From positions 1 to 10,391 of the forward strand of contig DXNX01000067.1 in the NCBI GenBank assembly GCA_019413245.1: a stretch of DNA of 10,391 bases, in the 5' to 3' direction. This document shows, one piece after another, positions 1 through 6,963 of the stretch (its first letter is position 1; every line of letters begins with the position of its first letter). The notes under the pieces were generated by a model. The model had not been told where the DNA came from. It was given only the letters and a program-made list of their open reading frames with translations, and searched no databases. The stretch is from Oscillospiraceae bacterium (GTDB lineage: Bacteria; Bacillota; Clostridia; Oscillospirales; Ruminococcaceae). Both the position numbers and the translations under genes were made by a program.

Positions 1-1
1 C

Positions 2-808
2 ATGGGCCGCATGAAGGTGGAAAACGTGCTGGCCAGCATCGACGGCGGCGAGAACTTCGCCCTGGACGGCGGCACCAGCACCTTTTATTACGATTCTCTG
101 GCCGCCAAGGGAGAAATGACTCAGGCGGTGCCCCTGCAGGCCCTGCCCACCGCCAAGAGCGGCGCCCAGGCCGTGACCGTGCAGTTCAAGTACGAGTATG
201 TGGACGGGGGCAAGCGCTCCGCCGCCACCTCCGAAGTCAAGGTGGCCGTGCCGGTGGTGCAGAAGGACCGGTTCCAGGTCAACGCTCCCGCCCTGCCCGA
301 AAGCTGCACCGTGGGCGAGGAATGTGTGCTGACCCTGAACTACGTCAACCGGGGCAAGACCGAGGTGGGCAATGTGGAAGCCGCGGTGGAGGGCGACGGG
401 GTGGATGCCGCCGCCAAGACCCAGTTCGTGGGCAACATTGCCGCCGGGGCCAACGGCAGCATCGGCTTTGCCCTGACCCCCAACCGCAGCGGTCCGCTGA
501 AAGTGGTGCTGAAAGTCACCTACGAGGACCCCAACCTGCAGTCCCGGACCCTGGAGTTCCCGGTGGAGCTGACCGCCGCCGAGGGCATGGACGATGCCGA
601 CCTGGCCATGGATGTGCCGGAAGAAGCCGGCGGATTCAAGTTCCCCTGGCCGGTACTGCTGGTCATTCCTGCCGCCGGGCTGATCGCCGGGGCGGTGGTA
701 CTGCTCCGCCGCCGCAAAGAGCTGGCGGACAACGAGCCCAATCAGGATGACTGGGGCACCGGCGCCTGGGACAACACCGGCTGGGATGACGACGAACCGG
801 AGGTATGA
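2..808 (+). CDS. Membrane-anchored Ig/CARDB-like surface protein, C-terminal part
   Basis: The frame is open to the left edge, so this is probably the C-terminal 268 residues of a longer protein; the ATG at base 2 is not claimed as the start. Residues about 92-192 form a beta-rich domain with a CARDB/NEW3-like pattern (a Leu-Asn-Tyr-x-Asn strand, then a GNIAAGANGSIGF turn region). An acidic linker follows, then one membrane helix at about 215-235 and a stop-transfer RRRK, so the beta domains lie outside the cell. The cytoplasmic tail is short, very acidic and carries Trp-Gly repeats (WGTGAW, NTGWDDDE). The next gene, an ABC permease, starts 3 bases after this stop. In Clostridia such proteins often travel with MacB/FtsX-type permeases, presumably as an extracellular partner. 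That role, and an ATPase gene upstream of the window, are inferences. The substrate cannot be read from the sequence. Confidence 0.72.
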   Translation: MGRMKVENVLASIDGGENFALDGGTSTFYYDSLAAKGEMTQAVPLQALPTAKSGAQAVTVQFKYEYVDGGKRSAATSEVKVAVPVVQKDRFQVNAPALPESCTVGEECVLTLNYVNRGKTEVGNVEAAVEGDGVDAAAKTQFVGNIAAGANGSIGFALTPNRSGPLKVVLKVTYEDPNLQSRTLEFPVELTAAEGMDDADLAMDVPEEAGGFKFPWPVLLVIPAAGLIAGAVVLLRRRKELADNEPNQDDWGTGAWDNTGWDDDEPEV

Positions 809-811
809 GCC

Positions 812-2149
812 ATGAAGCACGAAGACCTGCTGCGGGTCTGCCTGCAGAACCTGCTGCGGCGCAAATCCCGTACCTTCCTGACCGTGCTGGGGGTGCTCAT
901 CGGCTGCTGTTCCATCGTCATCATGGTGTCCCTGGGCATCGGCATGAAGGAAAGCCAGGAAAAGCTGCTGGCCGAGATGGGCGACCTGACCATCATCACC
1001 GTCACCGCTCCCCAGAAGGGCAAAGGCAAGAAAAAGCTGGACGACAAGCTGCTCAAGACCATCCGGGACATGGACGGAGTGGAAGGGGTGACCCCCAAGC
1101 TGGGGTTCGACAGCTACACCTGCCGCCTGCTGGCCGGGCCGGGCAACCGGTATGTGGCCGACTGGACCACCATCGCCGGGCTGGACACCGCCCAGATGGA
1201 CAGGATGGGCTACCAGCTCACCGGCGGGGCCTACCCCGTCAAGGCGGGAGAGGTGGCTGTGGGGCAGTATCTGGCCTACAGCTTCCGGGATACCTTCCGC
1301 CCCGAAGGGTCCAACACCATCAGCCGCTGGGACAGCTTTCTGGCGGAAGAAGGGGAATCCCTGCCGGTGCCGGACCCCTTCTTTGACCCCATGAAGGAAC
1401 CCCTGACCCTGGAGGTGGAGACCCAGGAAGGCACCTTCACCGTTCCCCTGAAAGCGGTGGGCATGGTGAAGGAGGACACCGCCAAAGGGTACGAGACCTC
1501 CGAGGGTATCCTGATGAGCGTGGAGGACCTGCGGGCTCTGCAGAAGCGGGCCGGCGGCGGTACCGCCGCCCCCGCCCCCTATGAATCGGTGCTGGTCAAG
1601 GTGACTGACATCAAGCAGGTGGACCCGGTGGAGACCGCCATCAAGAATCTGGGCTATACCACCGAATCCATGGAGAGCGTGCGCAAACCCATGGAGAAGG
1701 AAGCCCGCCAGAAACAGATGATGCTGGGCGGCCTGGGCGCCATCTCCCTCATCGTGGCAGCGCTGGGCATCACCAACACCATGATCATGTCCATCTCCGA
1801 GCGCACCAAGGAGATCGGCGTCATGAAGTCCCTGGGCTGCTATGTCTACGACATCCGGGTGCTGTTTCTGGGGGAAGCCGGGGCCATCGGCTTCATCGGG
1901 GGCATTGTGGGCAGCGTCATCAGTTTTCTGCTGTCCTTTATCATCAATCTGGTGTCCATGGGCCCGGCCCCGGAAAACATCCTGCCCGCCATCGTCGGCG
2001 GCGAAGGTCTGAGCCGTGTATCGGTCATTCCGCCCTGGCTGTACCTGTTTGCCCTGGTTTTCTCGGTCCTGATCGGCCTGGGGTCCGGCTACTACCCCGC
2101 CAACAAGGCGGTGCAGATACCGGCTCTGGAAGCTATCAAGAGCGATTGA
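812..2149 (+). CDS. ABC transporter permease, MacB/FtsX family
   Basis: This 445-residue protein has the classic four-helix FtsX/MacB layout. One N-terminal helix lies at about 20-42 after a basic RRKSRTF segment. A large extracellular MacB_PCD-like domain follows (about 45-300). Three C-terminal helices lie at about 304-328, 350-380 and 410-435. The cytoplasmic loop after helix 2 carries the family signature SERTKEIGVMKSLG, which couples to the ATPase, and the C-terminus has the typical YPANKA...PALEAI ending. Length is normal. The start is fixed by GGAGG at 799-803, eight bases before the ATG, inside the end of the upstream surface-protein gene, so the two are co-transcribed and probably translationally coupled. 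Family members export peptides or lipids, or transmit force to envelope enzymes. The ATPase is not in the window and no substrate is proposed. Confidence 0.92.
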   Translation: MKHEDLLRVCLQNLLRRKSRTFLTVLGVLIGCCSIVIMVSLGIGMKESQEKLLAEMGDLTIITVTAPQKGKGKKKLDDKLLKTIRDMDGVEGVTPKLGFDSYTCRLLAGPGNRYVADWTTIAGLDTAQMDRMGYQLTGGAYPVKAGEVAVGQYLAYSFRDTFRPEGSNTISRWDSFLAEEGESLPVPDPFFDPMKEPLTLEVETQEGTFTVPLKAVGMVKEDTAKGYETSEGILMSVEDLRALQKRAGGGTAAPAPYESVLVKVTDIKQVDPVETAIKNLGYTTESMESVRKPMEKEARQKQMMLGGLGAISLIVAALGITNTMIMSISERTKEIGVMKSLGCYVYDIRVLFLGEAGAIGFIGGIVGSVISFLLSFIINLVSMGPAPENILPAIVGGEGLSRVSVIPPWLYLFALVFSVLIGLGSGYYPANKAVQIPALEAIKSD

Positions 2150-2156
2150 CATAGAT

Positions 2157-2210
2157 GGACGGGGCGGAGAAAGGAAGGTCCCTTTCTCCGCCCCGTCCCT
2201 TTTGTTGTTT
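2157..2210 (+). terminator. Rho-independent terminator of the ABC permease operon
   Basis: A perfect 18-bp stem (GGACGGGGCGGAGAAAGG at 2157-2174 with its complement at 2181-2198) closes a 6-base loop and is followed by a T-rich run at 2199-2210. It begins 8 bases after the permease stop. On the minus strand the same hairpin follows the chromate-transporter stop but lacks a U-run there, so termination in that direction is less certain. Confidence 0.9.
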
Positions 2211-2773
2211 CAGATGCCCAGTATCAGATGCAGCACCAGCCCGGCCGCGCCGCAGGCGCACATGGTGGAGATCTGCCCGGTCTTGTACCGCCGCAGCACG
2301 ATGAGCGCCGCCACAAAACAGCCGGTGTCGATCCAGTCCACCGAAGCCAGGGCCGGGGCGGCGCCGTCAAACACCACCATGCCCAGGATGGAGAGCCCCG
2401 CCCCCAGGATCAGCGCCACCACCACCGGGCGCAGGCAGGCAAGTACATTCTGTAAAACGCTTAAATCTTTATACTTGTTGTAGATATACGCCAGCAGGGA
2501 TACCAGCACCAGCGCCGGGGCGATACAGCCCAGCGTGGCCACCAGTGCCCCGGGGATGCCCGCAATGCGCACCCCCACGAAGGTGGCCGCATTGATGGCG
2601 ATGGGGCCGGGGGTCATGCCGGCGATGGTGACCAGGTCGGTGTATTCCTGCAAGGTGAGCCAGGGGTGCTGGTTCACCACCTGCTCCTGGATCAGGGGCA
2701 TGGCCGCATACCCGCCGCCGATGCTGAACAGCCCCACCTGCAGAAAGCTGAAAAACAACTGAAGGTAGATCAT
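2210..2773 (-). CDS. Half-size chromate transporter (CHR family), second subunit
   Basis: This 187-residue, very hydrophobic protein matches one CHR domain. It has an N-terminal FSIGGG motif (residues 16-21) followed by PLIQEQVV, then GMTPGPIAINAATFVG with the Pro-Gly-Pro at 55-57, and several further membrane helices to the C-terminus. Full-length ChrA proteins of about 400 residues carry two such domains; here they are split into two genes, as in many Firmicutes. Members move chromate or related oxyanions, but many gut homologues are named by similarity only, so the physiological substrate is uncertain. Its ATG overlaps the upstream partner's TGA (ATGA at 2770-2773) and has GGAGG seven bases ahead, giving coupled translation of the two halves. 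A longer reading frame upstream of this start is only a shadow of the partner gene. Confidence 0.9.
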   Translation of the reverse strand: MIYLQLFFSFLQVGLFSIGGGYAAMPLIQEQVVNQHPWLTLQEYTDLVTIAGMTPGPIAINAATFVGVRIAGIPGALVATLGCIAPALVLVSLLAYIYNKYKDLSVLQNVLACLRPVVVALILGAGLSILGMVVFDGAAPALASVDWIDTGCFVAALIVLRRYKTGQISTMCACGAAGLVLHLILGI

Positions 2774-3357
2774 TTCTGTGCCTCCTTCCGGTGGTGCAGG
2801 GCTGCCCGCATCACCCCGAAAGCCGCTGCGGCCAGGATGATGAGCACCACGTTGACCCCGAAGACGAAGCTGGCCACAAAGGCCGCCACCATCAGGCCGT
2901 TGTACAGCCAGGAGCGGGAGCGCACTACATCGGCCCCCAGGTCCAGCACCACATCCAGGATGACCGCCGCCACACCGGCCTGCAGCCCCTTGAGCACCAG
3001 GGCCACATACACGTTGCTGGCAAAGGCCGCATAAAAGAAGGAGATGACCGTCAGGGTGACCAGGGGCGGCAGCACCGACCCCAGCACCGCCACCGCCATG
3101 CCGGGCAGCCCGGCAATGCGCCACCCCACCAGGATGGCCGCGTTCACCGCAATGGCTCCGGGGCTGGACTGGGCCAGGGCGGTCATGTCCAGCATCTCCT
3201 GCTCGTCGATCCAATGCAGCTCGTCCACAAATTTTTTCTTCATCAGGGTCACGATGACAAACCCGCCCCCGAAGGTGAAGGCGCTGATATACAGCGTGCC
3301 GAAAAACAAAGCCCGCAGCCGCGCCGCGCGGCTCATAGGCCGGGAATTCTGGTCCAT
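2770..3357 (-). CDS. Half-size chromate transporter (CHR family), first subunit
   Basis: This 195-residue membrane protein is the other CHR domain. It has FTFGGGFVIVTLMKKKFV (GGG at 30-32), then SSPGAIAVNAAILVGWRIAG, where SPGA replaces the Pro-Gly-Pro seen in the partner. Helices follow, with a charged C-terminal tail (HHRKEAQK). The two halves differ as expected of a heterodimer with inverted topology. The start is chosen at 3357 because AGGAGG lies seven bases upstream; the frame stays open to 3855, but that extension crosses the promoter and the start of the divergent gene. The partner follows with a 4-base overlap, forming a two-gene operon. No ChrB, PadR or Lrp-type regulator is adjacent. 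Family assignment is firm; chromate as the natural substrate is not. Confidence 0.9.
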   Translation of the reverse strand: MDQNSRPMSRAARLRALFFGTLYISAFTFGGGFVIVTLMKKKFVDELHWIDEQEMLDMTALAQSSPGAIAVNAAILVGWRIAGLPGMAVAVLGSVLPPLVTLTVISFFYAAFASNVYVALVLKGLQAGVAAVILDVVLDLGADVVRSRSWLYNGLMVAAFVASFVFGVNVVLIILAAAAFGVMRAALHHRKEAQK

Positions 3358-3384
3358 GGTCGGTCCTCCTTTTTGTCCTGTCCT

Positions 3385-3413
3385 ATCATACCGCAGCTGC
3401 CTGTGTCTGAAAA
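3385..3413 (-). promoter_or_regulatory. Probable sigma-A promoter of the chromate transporter pair
   Basis: On the minus strand TATGAT (3390-3385) is a 5/6 match to the -10 consensus, and TTTTCA (3413-3408) is a 4/6 match to -35 with a 17-base spacer. The start codon is 28 bases downstream of the -10, leaving room for the AGGAGG site. No operator is obvious. Confidence 0.5.
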
Positions 3414-3449
3414 CCCCGTTTTTCCTCTTTTTTTGCGCGGTCCTTTTCC

Positions 3450-3485
3450 GCCCGGCTGTCTTTTTGCAGTCTGCTGCTGTATAAT
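3450..3485 (+). promoter_or_regulatory. Promoter of the 207-residue membrane protein gene, repeated-block type
   Basis: A consensus -10 TATAAT lies at 3480-3485. Upstream, the 18-base block GCCCGGCTGTCTTTTTGC (3450-3467) ends 12 bases before the -10. The best -35 is only CTGTCT (3456-3461, 3/6, spacer 18). The same block at the same spacing precedes the hybrid kinase promoter at 4171-4206, so the block is probably functional, either as an atypical -35 region or a regulator site. Confidence 0.6.
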
Positions 3486-3524
3486 AGCCATACACAAGAT
3501 TTTTGCTCCACATTGTTTTTTCGC

Positions 3525-3531
3525 AAGGAGG
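3525..3531 (+). promoter_or_regulatory. Ribosome binding site fixing the start of the 207-residue protein
   Basis: AAGGAGG lies seven bases before ATG 3539. The alternative TTG at 3503 has no comparable site, so the first 12 residues of the longer frame are excluded. Confidence 0.8.
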
Positions 3532-3538
3532 CCCCCTG

Positions 3539-4162
3539 ATGCACAAACGCAGAAAAAAACGTTCCCGGCTGGGCGGAACGGCTCTCACCATCTTTTTTAT
3601 TTTTGTGTACGCGGGTCTTCTGGAGCTTCTTCTGCCGGAAGATTTCTGGGCGAAGCATTTTTTGGAAGTGGTGTTCCTGCCCCTGATTCCCATTATGCTC
3701 ACGTTCAGCTTTGAGCAGGTCACCCGCTCCAAGGAGACCTCCGTCCTTCTGGTCCTGCACAGCCGGGACCCAAAAATCACGGACTGGTGCTGGGTGCCGG
3801 CCAGGCCTGATTCTTTCCCCGGCGCAGGGACAACCTTTCTGGAACTGCGCAACAACGGCCATTCCTTTATTGAAAAGTTCCTGGTGGAAGTCAGCCTGGA
3901 AGGGCAGCCTCCCTGTTCCTATGTGCTGCCTCAGGGGCTGGCAGCCGGCCACAGCTGCCTATTGCAGGTGGATTATGAGATGGCCCGGATCACCGGCGTC
4001 CGCATTGCCTGCTGGGTCTCTCCGGAGACCTGCGCCTATACCTTTTCCGGGCCCTTGTCCCGCACCGGAACCAAGGCCCTGTTTTCCAGCTGGCAGCAGG
4101 ATGAGGATTTTCCCTTTATTGATACAGAGGAACAGCACTGCCGCCTGGCGCTCAACGCCTGA
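3539..4162 (+). CDS. Membrane protein of unknown function (two-helix anchor plus soluble domain)
   Basis: I do not recognise this 207-residue protein. It begins with a strongly basic stretch (KRRKKRSR, residues 3-10). Two hydrophobic segments follow at about 14-32 and 42-57, separated by the acidic loop LLPEDFWAKHF. A soluble domain of about 145 residues completes it. By the positive-inside rule the N-terminus and the soluble domain would both face the cytoplasm. The domain alternates hydrophobic and polar residues like a beta sandwich (TFLELRNNGHSFIEKFLVEVSL) and contains six cysteines (84, 126, 140, 158, 165, 201). ATG 3539 is preferred to a TTG at 3503 because AAGGAGG (3525-3531) sits seven bases ahead of it. 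The hybrid kinase gene follows after 85 bases, with no terminator between and a matching promoter block, which suggests co-regulation. The gene is real by its promoter, ribosome site and length; its role is open. Confidence 0.8.
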   Translation: MHKRRKKRSRLGGTALTIFFIFVYAGLLELLLPEDFWAKHFLEVVFLPLIPIMLTFSFEQVTRSKETSVLLVLHSRDPKITDWCWVPARPDSFPGAGTTFLELRNNGHSFIEKFLVEVSLEGQPPCSYVLPQGLAAGHSCLLQVDYEMARITGVRIACWVSPETCAYTFSGPLSRTGTKALFSSWQQDEDFPFIDTEEQHCRLALNA

Positions 4163-4170
4163 TTATCCCT

Positions 4171-4206
4171 GCCCGGCTGTCTTTTTGCTGCCGGATGGAG
4201 TATAAT
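4171..4206 (+). promoter_or_regulatory. Promoter of the hybrid sensor kinase gene, repeated-block type
   Basis: TATAAT at 4201-4206 is preceded by GCCCGGCTGTCTTTTTGC (4171-4188), identical to the block at 3450-3467, again with 12 bases between block and -10. It starts nine bases after the upstream gene's stop codon. No terminator lies between the genes, so read-through from the upstream promoter would add to this promoter's output. Confidence 0.6.
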
Positions 4207-4233
4207 GGTCCCAAATAACTCTGAAAAACCGGC

Positions 4234-4250
4234 GGGGGGATTTTGTTTTG
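4234..4250 (+). promoter_or_regulatory. Ribosome binding site and TTG start of the hybrid kinase
   Basis: A GGGGGG run at 4234-4239 lies eight bases before a TTG at 4248-4250. The next in-frame ATG is codon 28, which would delete the first membrane helix, so TTG is taken as the start. The rare start codon suggests modest translation. Confidence 0.7.
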
Positions 4251-6836
4251 AAGAAAAACCGGATTTTGGCCTTTCTGTGGGTCAGTCTGATCTGCCTGGC
4301 CGCCCTGTGCGTGGCGGTGTTTGCGGGCATTGCCCGGGTCATGGTGGAGCGGAGCGACCAGACCCTGACCCAGGTGGCCAACCTGTACATGGAGGAGATC
4401 AACGGCCAGCTCCAGCGACACTTTGACTCTTTGGTGGAGATGCAGCTGTCCCAGGTGGAGGGCATTACCCTGGCGGTGCCGCCTTCCTCCGTGAACACGC
4501 TGGATGCCACTGTGGTGAATAAACTGACCACCGCCGCGCGCGCCCGGGATTTTGTCTACCTTGCCCTGTACAACACCGAAGGCAACGCGGATGTGATCTA
4601 CGGGGAGCCGGTGACCATCCGGGAAGAGGACGCGTTCCTGGCCTCGCTGAACCGGGCCGACCCCAAGGTGGTGCTGGCCGATACCGCCGACGGTGAGGGG
4701 CTGCTGCTCTTCGGCGTGTCGGTGGGCTATCCCGTGTCCGAAGGCTACCCCATGCCGGACGGCAGCCAGTGCACCGCCCTGCTGGCCGGGGTGCCCCTGG
4801 ATACCATCAACGATACCCTCTCCCTGAGCATCGACAACACCCTGATCTATTCCCATATCATTGAAACCAACGGCCGCTTTGTGCTGAAAAACAATGCCGA
4901 GATCCAGGAGGACAACTATTTCGACTGGCTGCAGAACCACAGCCGTTTTGAGGACAAAACCGCCGGGGAAGCCGTGGCCGAACTGAAGCAGGCCATTGCC
5001 GACGGGCAGATGTTCAGTTCCGCCATGGTCACCGACGGCGAGCGGCGGCACGTTTACTGCTCGCCGCTGAACAATTCCGAGTGGTATCTCATCACGGTCA
5101 TGCCCTACGGCGCCCTGGACGAAGCAGTTTCCGACCTGAGCAGCTGGCAGCTGATGTGCACCCTGGTGGGCTGCGGGCTGCTGCTGGCCGCCACCCTGCT
5201 GGTGTTTTTCCTGTATTTCCGCATGTCCCGCCGCCAGCTGGCCGAGGTGGAGCGGGCCCAGCGGGAAGCCGAACATGCCAGCCGGGCCAAGAGCGAATTC
5301 CTGTCCAACATGAGCCACGACATCCGCACCCCCATGAACGCCATCGTGGGTATGACGGCCATCGCCGCCGCCAACGTGAACGACCCGGATCGGGTACAGT
5401 CCTGTCTGCGCAAGATCTCCCTGTCCAGCAAGCATCTTTTGGGGCTCATCAACGACGTGCTGGACATGTCCAAGATCGAGAGCGGCAAACTGACCCTGAA
5501 CATTGATGTCATCAGCCTGCGGGAGACGGTGGACAGCATCGTGAGCATCATCCAGCCCCAGGTCAAGGCCCGGAAGCAGTCCTTTGATGTCTTTATCCGC
5601 AGCATCGACCACGAAAACCTGTACTGTGACAGTGTGCGCCTGAACCAGGTGCTGCTGAACCTGCTTTCCAACGCGCTGAAATTCACCCCGGAGGGCGGCA
5701 GCATCACCCTGACCGTGGCACAGGACGCCTCGCTGCACGGGGACGGGTATGTGCGCACCCATTTCATCGTGAAGGACAACGGCATCGGCATGTCGGAGGA
5801 ATTCCAGAAGAAGATCTTCGATTCCTTTTCCCGGGAGGACAGCCACCGGGTGCAGCGCACCGAGGGCACCGGGCTGGGCATGGCCATCACCAAGTACATC
5901 GTGGACGAGATGCAGGGCACCATCACGGTGACCAGCCAGCCGGACAAGGGCAGCGAGTTCCATGTGACCCTGGACCTGCAGACCGCCGAGGACGAGGGTG
6001 CCCCCCTGCAGCTGCCCGCCTGGGACATGCTGGTGGTGGATGACGACCGGCTGCTGTGCAGCAGCGCCGCCGAGAGCCTGCAGCAGATCGGCGTGCGGGC
6101 TGAATGGACCACCAGTGGTGCCGACGCGGTGCAGAGAGCCCAGGCCCGCCACCGGGAGGGCCGGGATTACCACATCGTGCTGCTGGACTGGAAGATGCCC
6201 GGCATGGACGGCATCGAGACTGCCCGCCGCCTGCGGGCCGCCATCGGCAGCGAGGTGCCCATCCTGCTGATCTCCGCCTACGACTGGAGCGACATCGAGC
6301 AGGAGGCCCGGGCTGCGGGCATCAGCGGATTTTTGTCCAAGCCGCTGTTCAAATCCACCCTGTACCACGGGCTGCTGCGCTATGCGGAGACCGAGACCTC
6401 CGCAGCGTCCAAACCCGACCCGCAGCCCACTGCCCCCGACTTTACCGGCACCCGTATCCTGGTGGCCGAGGACAACGAACTGAACTGGGAGATCGCCAAC
6501 GAGCTGCTCAGCGCCCAGGGCTTCACCCTGGACTGGGCGGAGAACGGACGGCAGTGCGTGGAAAAGTTCACTGCTGCCGCGCCCGGCACCTACGACCTCA
6601 TCCTCATGGACCTGCGCATGCCGGAGATGAACGGCTACGAGGCCACCCGGGCCATCCGCGCCCTGGACCGCCCCGACGCCAAAGTCATTCCCATCATCGC
6701 CATGACCGCCGATGCCTTCTCGGAGGACATCCACAAGTGCCTGGAAAGCGGTATGAACGCCCACATCGCCAAGCCCCTGGATATGCGGGAACTGCTGCGC
6801 CTTTTGCAGAAATACCTGGGCCAACACGACGCCTGA
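4248..6836 (+). CDS. Hybrid sensor histidine kinase with two receiver domains
   Basis: This 862-residue membrane kinase starts at TTG (GGGGGG eight bases ahead). The order is: helix 1 (about 6-28); an extracellular sensor domain of about 270 residues, possibly Cache-like but not firmly recognised; helix 2 (about 299-323); a short linker helix; then HisKA with SNMSHDIRTPMNA, phospho-accepting His357. HATPase motifs follow: N-box Asn475, DNGIGM from Asp510, and GTGLGMA from Gly540. Two receivers complete it. The first has the acidic pocket at 598-600 and Asp647 in LLDWKMPGMDG; the second has Glu741/Asp742 and Asp788 in LMDLRMPEMNGYEA, with KPLD near the end. All catalytic residues are present. 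No Hpt or DNA-binding domain is fused, so phosphate must pass to an unlinked Hpt/regulator, or the receivers modulate the kinase. The signal is unknown; the membrane protein gene just upstream may be a partner. Confidence 0.95.
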   Translation: MKKNRILAFLWVSLICLAALCVAVFAGIARVMVERSDQTLTQVANLYMEEINGQLQRHFDSLVEMQLSQVEGITLAVPPSSVNTLDATVVNKLTTAARARDFVYLALYNTEGNADVIYGEPVTIREEDAFLASLNRADPKVVLADTADGEGLLLFGVSVGYPVSEGYPMPDGSQCTALLAGVPLDTINDTLSLSIDNTLIYSHIIETNGRFVLKNNAEIQEDNYFDWLQNHSRFEDKTAGEAVAELKQAIADGQMFSSAMVTDGERRHVYCSPLNNSEWYLITVMPYGALDEAVSDLSSWQLMCTLVGCGLLLAATLLVFFLYFRMSRRQLAEVERAQREAEHASRAKSEFLSNMSHDIRTPMNAIVGMTAIAAANVNDPDRVQSCLRKISLSSKHLLGLINDVLDMSKIESGKLTLNIDVISLRETVDSIVSIIQPQVKARKQSFDVFIRSIDHENLYCDSVRLNQVLLNLLSNALKFTPEGGSITLTVAQDASLHGDGYVRTHFIVKDNGIGMSEEFQKKIFDSFSREDSHRVQRTEGTGLGMAITKYIVDEMQGTITVTSQPDKGSEFHVTLDLQTAEDEGAPLQLPAWDMLVVDDDRLLCSSAAESLQQIGVRAEWTTSGADAVQRAQARHREGRDYHIVLLDWKMPGMDGIETARRLRAAIGSEVPILLISAYDWSDIEQEARAAGISGFLSKPLFKSTLYHGLLRYAETETSAASKPDPQPTAPDFTGTRILVAEDNELNWEIANELLSAQGFTLDWAENGRQCVEKFTAAAPGTYDLILMDLRMPEMNGYEATRAIRALDRPDAKVIPIIAMTADAFSEDIHKCLESGMNAHIAKPLDMRELLRLLQKYLGQHDA

Positions 6837-6841
6837 CCCTG

Positions 6842-6870
6842 CCCCCGGAAAACACGTTTCCGGGGGTTTT
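6842..6870 (+). terminator. Rho-independent terminator of the hybrid kinase gene
   Basis: A perfect 10-bp stem (CCCCCGGAAA at 6842-6851 with TTTCCGGGGG at 6857-6866) closes a 5-base loop and is followed by TTTTG. It begins five bases after the kinase stop. Confidence 0.88.
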
Positions 6871-6922
6871 GTCATGGCTGCATCATGCATTTCAGGCATG
6901 GCATGATATGCAATATAGATAT

Positions 6923-6951
6923 TAGACATAGTGGTTTTGCTGCCGTATACT
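6923..6951 (+). promoter_or_regulatory. Sigma-A promoter of the alpha/beta hydrolase gene
   Basis: TAGACA (6923-6928, 5/6) and TATACT (6946-6951, 5/6) are separated by 17 bases. Transcription would begin near 6958. The surrounding 6880-6960 stretch is clearly more AT-rich than the genes on either side. Confidence 0.75.
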
Positions 6952-6963
6952 GAACGTATACGG
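6943..6963 (+). promoter_or_regulatory. Inverted-repeat operator candidate over the hydrolase promoter
   Basis: Perfect 8-base arms CCGTATAC (6943-6950) and GTATACGG (6956-6963) flank the 5-base spacer TGAAC. The left arm contains most of the -10 hexamer and the right arm covers the expected start point, so a bound dimer would block RNA polymerase. The regulator is not encoded nearby and is unknown. Confidence 0.55.

Noticed and set aside
805..1386. A plus-strand frame starting at the ATG overlapping the surface protein stop
   Set aside because: It is a shadow of the permease in another frame, rich in Arg/Gly/His, while the permease frame shows a full family signature.
2774..3214. Extension of the second chromate transporter frame upstream of 2773
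   Set aside because: It reads the partner gene in the wrong frame; the ATGA overlap and ribosome site at 2773 fix the start.
3503..3538. TTG start giving 12 extra residues to the 207-residue protein
   Set aside because: No ribosome site precedes it, whereas AAGGAGG sits at the right distance before ATG 3539.
3358..3855. Extension of the first chromate transporter frame upstream of 3357
   Set aside because: It crosses the promoter and the divergent gene, and the translation there is not transporter-like; AGGAGG before ATG 3357 marks the true start.
3450..4188. The 18-base repeat as ends of a mobile element
   Set aside because: The copies are direct, sit at promoters at fixed distance from TATAAT, and enclose no transposase or target duplication.
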